Assembly (NCBI GenBank): GCA_029717555.1 | Contig: JAMDHS010000072.1 | Span: forward strand, 41,634 to 105,633 | Direction: 5' to 3' | Origin: Peribolospora baueri | Taxonomy: Eukaryota; Basidiomycota; Peribolosporomycetes; Peribolosporales; Peribolosporaceae | Length of the DNA: 64,000 nucleotides | Part shown: positions 57,152 to 64,000 of the stretch, in pieces | Numbering within the stretch: position 1 is the first letter of the stretch | How the letters are laid out: the number at the start of each line of letters is the position of its first letter | Position numbers and translations under genes: made by a program | The notes under the pieces: model-generated | Databases searched by the model: none | Seen by the model: the letters and a program-made list of their open reading frames with translations, nothing else | What the model was told of the DNA's origin: nothing

Positions 57152-58204
57152 AGGCTTAGACAAACGAATGTACGGCAGTAGAGCGTCCCGGAAGATGTTT
57201 TCATCGTCCTTGCGCATTTCCTTCTCTCTTATTTACCGGCGATCGAGACGCCAAGCTGGGTAGACATTGGGTCGCTGCGACCGACGTGGAAAACATGAAA
57301 TGAATGGATGCGAGGGCGAGTTTGGAGCGAGCTGGAGCAAGCACGTGGTGGGTCAGTGTAACTTGCCGCAGTCGTGTGCTGCCCGCCTGCCTGCCTGCGA
57401 GTCTTGTCCCGTCTCGTCTGTCTCGTCCTCTCGGCCGAAGGGGGGCGAAGAAAGTCCGGCGGCGGAGAGTAGGGTTACGCACAGACTACCGCTGGTTTTT
57501 GGTTTTCCGCGGCCGTTGGTGGTGGCGGCGGCCCAAAAAGGCGGACGATGGACGATGGGGATATGTGTGTGTGTTTGGCTCCGGCGTCATACTTTGGTAG
57601 ACGTGAATGTGAATGGCATGGGCGTGATGATTTCTCACTCACGCATGAGCGGGGGCTGCCCTGATGGGCGCGACCGAGATCTGATCCGATCGTCGACGTC
57701 TGTCTGTCTGGCCTGTCGATGTAATGCATGTATTCGCCACCGCCTTTCCTTCCGTCCCGTCGGTGCCGCCGCCGACAGCCGTCAGTCAGTCAGTTTGGCC
57801 AGGCCAGTCCACTCCGTCGGCCCGTTAGTCCGTCGCCGGTCGTCCGTCGCAGTCGCTCGTCTCTCTCCTTCACCACCACCGTCTCCCTCCGACATCGCCG
57901 ACCTCCCACTCATCCCACCCTTCCCGTTCTTTTCCCCCCGCCCGCTTGTCGTCCGCTCGCTGCAACGCATTCCCACTCCTGTCTTTGCTCGTCGTATTCG
58001 CACGCGTGAACTGCCTCCGCTCACGTCCTCCGAGGAAAAAAGAAAGGAACGAACGAACGAACGAACGAACGGACGGACGGACGGAAAGGAAGACAAGGGA
58101 AACTCTCCGTCGACGTCGATACCGTCCCACACGGCCCTTGCCCTACCTACCCTCTCGCCCCCACGCAAGCAAGCAAGCAAGGCCGCCTCGAGACGCTCGT
58201 AAAG
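57152..58204. promoter_or_regulatory. 1-kb upstream region of the C2H2 factor gene
   Basis: Pyrimidine-rich from about 57720 to 57960. It ends with (GAAC)/(GGAC) repeats at 58047-58084, only ~120 bases before the start codon. No exon supported. Confidence 0.45.
58047..58084. repeat. (GAAC)n then (GGAC)n compound microsatellite
   Basis: About six GAAC units followed by three or four GGAC units, in the probable 5' leader of the transcription-factor gene. Confidence 0.85.
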
Positions 58205-61200
58205 ATGGCGATGGCAGACGTAGCCGTCCCGATCGCCCGTCGTTCCGCCCACTCCGCATCCTCCTCTTCCGCCGCCGCCGCCGCCGGTAGCCAGAGGAAT
58301 CGCTCGTCCCCCGCCGCGCCTGGTAATGGTAATGGGCCTTCTGGGCCGCCTTATATTTGGTGAGTGGCCCCCCGTCTCTGTACCGTATCGTTGAACGAGC
58401 CGCGCTCCTTCGCCTTCGTGACCGCTGGCCAGCGCGAGACGGCTGGACTGAGCTGGACTGGGCTGGGCTGGACTGGGTGGAGATGGGACTCCTCGCACCT
58501 CTCTGACCCTACCTTGCCTCCCGATGTCGATCGCTTCCCAGCCCGACTTGCCAGACCGGTTATTCCAGGCTTGAATATCTGCGACGACACGAGCGAAGGC
58601 GTGAGTGCTCTTCGACCCTTCCTTCAAGTGAACCCCCCTCTTATCGTCCTTTCTCCGTCGCCCATGATGCATGTAGATCAGGACATTCGTCCCTTCGTGT
58701 GCGAGTGCGGCAAGGGCTTCGCCAGAAGGTGAGCAGCTAAGCTCATCTGCGTCCCGCTCCCGGGAACGAGTTGCGGTACCTGCTCACACTCTGTCCCCTT
58801 CTTCGCCTCCCTGCGGCCTCTCCAATCACCTTCCTCTCCCTAGCGACGTTCTCTCGAGGCACAAGCGACAGTGTCGATCTCATCTCGCCAACGGATCCTC
58901 CAGCACCGCCGGCGCCGGTGACGAGCCCATCCCGGCTTCCAAGGCTTCGCGCAGTAAGGCCAACGCCCGCAAACCAGTCAGGCCGAGGAGGACAAAGCCG
59001 TTCTCCGGCTCGTCCCTTCAGTCGCAAGCGCGCGGGTACTCCCGGCCGGAGGTGGAGGATGTGGACATGCCGCAAGATGATCGAGCGAGCGATAGCCCCG
59101 GCACGTCTTCCTCCAATTCCGTTCGAGGCGCTGAACGGTCCGGCGAAAGGATCAGACGGAGCTATAGCGCAAGCTCGGAGAGGGAGAGGATGAACGTCGA
59201 TCTCCCTGGCTCGTGGATGTCCGCTTCCCGACCAGGCACGGCCATCACCGCGCAGGCCGGATACGCCTCGTCAGCGATGGACGAGGATCCCCAACGTCGG
59301 CCCAGCCCTACTCAAGTCACCGCGGCGGGCCTTTTGCAGAGTCTGGAGTCGATGGAGATCCCTTTGCCTCCGTCGTCCGGCTTCGAGCGTTCGGGGACCG
59401 TCGTGGACGTGCCGACCAGCTTTGCGTCTTCCTCTGGCTTCTTCGGCACCGCGCCCATGCCCGCCACACCAGCCGCCAACCCGGGTCTGCCTACCGTACC
59501 TTTGCCCGCTCCGTACTACTCCTCCTCCTCCTCTTCCTCTTCCGATCCTGGCTCTCCCGGTGCCTACTTCGACCGCACTTATGGCAATCCATCCTCGTCG
59601 ACCACCGTCTCGACCGAGCCGACCTCTGCCAGCAAGGACGGTGGTCCGACAGAAGTCGACCCGACCTCTTCAACAAACGCGCTGCCTAACAACAGCTCGG
59701 TCCCTTCGTACTTTGCCGCCGACTCGCCCCATTTCGCCCGTCTCTCCTCATCGGCCGCCAATGGTGCTGGTGCTTCCCCGGCGTCGATTTCCGAGGGTCA
59801 GCAACGCTGGCCGACGGCGTCGCAAATCTTCGGTTCCGATCTTTCCGGCCTTCCCTCCGTCTTGAGCGGCCGAGACTTGTCGGACGGTAAGGGGTTTGGA
59901 GGGCTGGAAGTGGAGGGCGAGCAGCGCTCCGGGCAGGACGTAGACGATGAGATCAAAGCCATCTTGGACGGTGAAGGCGTGAGCTCCGCCACCGCTTTGC
60001 CCCCCACGTCGACTCTCGCGTCCGAGCACGCACAGCAGCAGCAGCAGCAGCAGCAGCAACACCCTTTCAAAGCTTACCGCTCTCAGGCCGATCTGGACGA
60101 GTCGACGACATCAACGTATTCTTTTAACCTACCCTCCTCCGCTCCCGCGACCTCCTCCTCTGCCGCACCCGTCGGGGCGAATTCGTTGGCTTGGACGTCG
60201 ACGGGGACCGTCGGCCACGGTCAGCAGCAAGCACAAACCTTCCAACGTCCGCCTTCTCCTAACGCCGAGGCCATCTTGCTTCGTGTCATGGGTGGCAGCC
60301 AGGAGATGCAGGCCGGCCTAGATCAGTTTAACGGCTTCCCCGGCGTGTGGGGGTTTGGGCCCGGTTGGACCAGCGCAAACCTCTTGGGCGCCAGCGGAGG
60401 CGCGGGGGAAAATGTTTTCGGCTCTGGCCCTTCGCCGTCGATGGCCGCGGGGCTGAGAACGGGCGCAGGTTCGGAAGGGCTGTGGAGTTCGATGGATCAC
60501 CGTCTCGGCGCGGGCTCTGCTCCTGCTCCGCCGCCGGAGAGCTTTGGCGACGGTCCGATGGCACGGAACGGAGCTTGGCCTCTTATTCGCCAGGCGGATG
60601 ACGCTGCCTTTCGGATAGTTGGCGGTATTGAGGGTTCGGTGGATAAGGCTGGGAGGAGCGTTGGAGATCCGTTTTAGTGAGTATTGTCGTTTCGTTCCCA
60701 TCGATGTCTGAGCGATCGGCCTCGTTAGAAGAAGTCATCGCCGACCCGTCTTTCCCCTTCTTCTCTCGCTTCGCACAGCATTCCGCAACATCTCTTCCGC
60801 GCTTGCTACGCCGTCCCCCACTGGCGCTTGCCTCCCATCTGGCACCTCTCCAAACTGGCCACGCATACGCACAACAACCTGCTCAAGCACCTCCCCATTC
60901 TTCACGAGCCCACCTTTCGCATCGATACCACGCCTCAGTGCCTCGCCTTTGCCATTTGCACCGTCGGAGAAGCCAGCAAGGGTCGGCTCTGGTGGGCCGG
61001 CATCGAAGTCTCCGGACGAGGAGGTGGTGGTGCAGGTGTTGCGGGTGGTGCGGGTGGCTGTGGTGGCGGTTGGAGGGCTGATCGATCGCCAGAACAGACG
61101 GCTACGATCAAGCCTTTGGACGAGGATGCTAAGCACGACGCGGACGAGCCGGTGCGGCCGATCGTGCGAAGAGAAGTGAGCAATTATTTCGTCCAATACC

Positions 61201-62848
61201 GATCGGGTGCCGCCGTTCATCGTTGACTCCGTCCATCCTCACCGCCTCCCGATGGGCGTCCAGAAATCGGACATGCTCATCAAATCATTCGCCGGTCGAT
61301 GCAAGAACATTGCCGACCGGAGCGCCGTCGTGCAGGCGCTGCTTTTGTTCAACAGCAATAGCTTTCTCAGTCGCGATGAAGGCGAGCGGACGATGGCGGC
61401 CATCATGCATGGAACGGTGGTTAATGTGAGTCTTTGTCCAGTCCATTGTCGCCTAGGTTGGCCTGCCAATCTTTCTGCCGCTGACGTCCGTGCGTCTGTC
61501 TTTGTCGTTCCATCCCCTCTAGATGGCCCGCCAAGCTCAATTTTTTAGGGCCTCGGCCGATCACGTTCGCCCGGAGACGGCGAACGGAGACCATGAAATC
61601 GAGTCGACGGCCATTTTCAACTGCGCAGACATGTACTATGCCGCCTCTTACCTGCCCACCCTGCTCTCTCAGGTCAGGGACGAGGAGGAGAAACGATGGC
61701 GTCGGTGGATCGAACTGGAGAGCCGCCGACGCACGGCTTTCCTCGTCTACGTCCTCGACACGGTCGCCAGTCTCGACACGAACATCCCCACCCTCTTGTC
61801 GCCCGAAGAACTAGAAGCGATCCCCTTGCCGGCGCCTGACCCGCTCTGGAAAGCGCCGACGGCCCAAGAGTGGGGCGAGGCAAAGGCTCGCCATCACACC
61901 ATGACGCTCGGAGAGGCCATGACGTTCGTCTTCAGCACGGATCCCACGAAGCGTAGCGACCGCGTTTCCGCATCGTCCGACGAGTCGACCGCGTCGTCGC
62001 CAAACGTGCCGCTGGACGAGTTCGCCTGCGAATGTGGACCGTTCGCCAGGCTCGTCGTCGTCATCACACTGCTCCGCGGCATCCTCGACCTCATCGAGGC
62101 GCGCGCCTCGGGCGTCGGACGCACGTCCGTTGTGGAAAAGTGGATACGCGCCGCGCGCTTCGACGAAACGAAGACGGACGTGGACACCGCTAGCCTGCTG
62201 TTCCCCTCGGACCCGATCTGCTACCGGTATAGGAAGGCGCTCGACCGGTGGCGCGCCAGCTGGGACTTTGACGTGCTCTGTCACGACGCCTCCGAGGCGT
62301 CCCTGCTCTCGGGTTCTGCATCTTGCTGCGGCTCGTCGTCCTCCTCGCCCGCACAGATGAGTGCCTCCGATGCCAAGTCGCCCGAGGGTGCCTCTGGAGG
62401 TGAAGGTACGAATGGGACGGCCGCCGCCGGCGGCGGTGGTGCGCGGCAAGACGGGGCTCCACCCGCCGGCGCGTCGAGAGCGGATGGGAATGCCAACGCG
62501 AACGGCACCGACAGGAAGCGGCGGAGCAAGGTCGGCCCCACGTTCACCGCGTCAGGAGCCATCCCGATCGCCTACGACGCCCTCCCGTTCTGGTGGACCG
62601 CGTCGACGATGCTCAACGTCGCCTCGCCGCAAGCCCACGCCGCTCAGCGAGACACCCCCCTGGCCTCTGCCTTGACGCCTCCACTGGGTGGCTCCTGCCT
62701 CAACCTGAGCGCCAGCCTCGATTTTAATAATCGGAATCTCAACTTTAACAGCGCAGGGTGGCTTGCGCCCGGCGTCAAAGTGCCCGACCTGAGGGGCGTG
62801 CTCCGGCTCGCTAAACAGTTTGTCCGCGCCGGAGAGGGCACCCTTTGA
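58205..62848 (+). CDS. transcription factor with two C2H2-type fingers and a fungal-specific TF domain
   Basis: Seven exons (58205-58359, 58542-58600, 58677-58728, 58844-60676, 60779-61175, 61264-61425, 61523-62848) join exactly to 1,327 residues. Finger 1, rebuilt over three exons, is YICPTCQTGYSRLEYLRRHE then RRH (C-x2-C-x12-H-x3-H). Finger 2 is FVCECGKGFARRSDVLSRHK then RQC, a variant with C-x-C spacing and a terminal Cys. Residues ~90-700 are disordered and Ser-rich with a nine-Gln tract encoded by CAG repeats (60033-60059). The C-terminal fungal TF domain starts at DPFYIPQHLFRACYAVPHWR, then LLKHLPILHEPTFRIDTTPQ, CADMYYAASYLPTLLSQ and WRRWIELESRRRTAFLVYVL. It should act in the nucleus; target genes are unknown. 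Confidence 0.88.
60033..60059 (+). repeat. CAG-repeat polyglutamine tract
   Basis: About eight CAG codons plus one CAA encode nine Gln in the transcription factor's linker. Confidence 0.9.
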
Positions 62849-63353
62849 TAGGCTGTTTGCCTTTTTTTTTTCCTTGCTCCGACTTTACTCTTTTTTTGTC
62901 CGTCTGTCGCGCGGGTGTCATTGACGTTCGATCTTCGGTACATTCTATCCTTCCCTACATCGCCCCGCGTGCTTTGCCTCACCAGTCGTCACAGCTTTGC
63001 TATCGCGCCCCTCTCTCCTGTCCTCTCTAGTCTCCCACTGTGCTCTAGCCGTCCCCGTCCCGCCCGCCATTTCCCATCGCGCTCATCTCTCCGTCTCTCA
63101 TATCTTTCATGTACTCTTATCCTCGCCTGAAAAGGCAAGACGAAATCCGTCGTCAAACGGACTGGACGGCGCGGCGCGAGCTATGGACGGCATGGCATGT
63201 TCGTCGGCATGTTCGTCATTCCGCGAGCGCTTTTTGGAGTAAAGTCAGTGAATTGGAAAGGGGATGATGGGGCTTCAACCGGGGGAATTTCCGGGCGTTG
63301 CGCACTAGCGAAATTCAAATACAGGAAGAGCTGCTCCGTCCGCTTCCTTCAGC
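62849..63353. other. intergenic region between convergent genes
   Basis: 505 bases of 3' flank, pyrimidine-rich to about 63110. No supported gene. Confidence 0.5.
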
Positions 63354-64000
63354 TCAGACGGCCAACAAGTGCTTCACCTGGTCGTTGTACCTTCCTCCCT
63401 TGACGGTCATCTTGTCCAGGATCGCCCTGATCTCCTTGTTCTCCTCGTCCGACAGCCGGACATTGGCCGCCTCGACGTTCTCCGTCGTCCGCTGGGCGTT
63501 GGTGGAGCCGGGGATGGGGATAATCCGCTCGTCCTGCCGGAGGAGCCAGGCGAGACAGACCTGCGCGGGCGTGGGCTTGGTTGTGGCGGTGGACCGAGCG
63601 GCGAACTCTTGGATTGCGTCGACTAGTTTGAGGTTCTCTGCAAAGTTCTGGTTCGCCACCGTCATCGCATCGCATCGCATGCATCGTATCGAAATAAAAA
63701 AGGAAGGTATGGAACGCAACGGCTTGTCAAATTTCGGCACAGAAAAGAGAGAGGGAGGGGGGGCGATCGAAACGAACAAAGCTCACCTCGGGCTGGAATC
63801 GGTCGAGGTGCTTGCGCCAGTCGCCGTCCTCGAGGTCGTCGGGGGACTTGTACTTTCCCGTCAAGAAGCCACGTCCCAAGGGGCTGTAGGCGATGATGGC
63901 GATGTCGAGCTCCTTGCACGTCTCGAGGCTGTGTGAGAGGCCGCGAGGCAGGGTCGCGCAAAGTTTTAAGCCTCGTCTTCATCCCAATTTCGCTTGTCAA
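63354..64000 (-). CDS. aldo-keto reductase (YakC/pyridoxal-reductase-like), 5' end beyond the window
   Basis: Minus strand, C-terminal half seen. An exon at about 63928-63787 encodes LETCKELDIAIIAYSPLGR then GFLTGKYKSP. After an intron the final exon (about 63661-63354) encodes NQNFAENLKLVDAIQEFAAR, PAQVCLAWLLRQDERIIPIP with GSTNAQRTTENVEAANV (the NADP phosphate-binding region), and ends VKHLLAV. The YSPLGRGFLTGK motif and the GSTN loop place it in the AKR13/AKR8-like group, apart from the other reductase at 55332. The remainder of the window past 63929 is probably intron. Confidence 0.85.

Noticed and set aside
1-64000. tRNA, rRNA, CRISPR arrays or a biosynthetic/defence cluster
   Set aside because: No T-loop-like signatures in suitable context, no regular direct repeats with spacers, and neighbouring genes belong to unrelated housekeeping functions.

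Overview
The window is nuclear DNA from a fungus. It is GC-rich and gene-dense, with about twenty protein genes on both strands. Most genes are cut by short introns (roughly 50-150 bases) with GTGAGT/GTGAGC-type donors. The gene set (UFD2, PRP3, VPS1, eIF3l, OLA1, a HEI10-like RING protein, a C2H2 plus fungal-type transcription factor) and the intron density fit a basidiomycete. I do not commit to a subphylum. Because of the introns, no long single reading frame represents most genes. I joined exons by reading frame and splice consensus, and for about ten genes the joined length closes exactly from ATG to stop.

Layout. 1-11 kb: a TMEM205-like membrane protein (minus, cut by the left edge), a TDG/Mug-type thymine/uracil-DNA glycosylase (plus), splicing factor PRP3 (minus) head to head with mitochondrial ribosomal protein uL16m (plus), and dihydroorotase URA4 (minus). 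11-25 kb: a large disordered protein of unknown function (plus), mitochondrial ribosomal protein bL35m (minus) head to head with the ubiquitin E4 ligase UFD2 (plus), a newly proposed 74-residue two-exon gene (plus), a perfect 46-base inverted repeat, and the OLA1/YchF ATPase (minus). 25-37 kb: an unknown six-exon gene (plus), the dynamin VPS1 (plus), a 2.7-kb repeat-rich intergenic region containing a mitochondrial LAGLIDADG fragment, and a serine-rich single-exon gene (plus). 37-48 kb: a Fus1-like membrane SH3 protein (plus), deoxyribose-phosphate aldolase (minus), a HEI10/Zip3-like meiotic RING protein (minus) and a secreted type-B carboxylesterase (plus). 48-64 kb: eIF3l, a GPI-type cupredoxin, a small TFIIS-central-domain protein, an aldo-keto reductase and a C2H2/fungal-TF-domain regulator (all plus), then a second aldo-keto reductase (minus, cut by the right edge).

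The genes do not form a pathway cluster; this is ordinary housekeeping euchromatin. The points of interest are structural: an apparent nuclear insertion of mitochondrial homing-endonuclease DNA, a cruciform-capable hairpin between convergent genes, several very small exons (13, 22, 24 and 28 bases) that carry conserved or catalytic motifs, two GC-AG introns, and a previously unrepresented small gene. I recognised no tRNA, rRNA or CRISPR, and no complete transposon.
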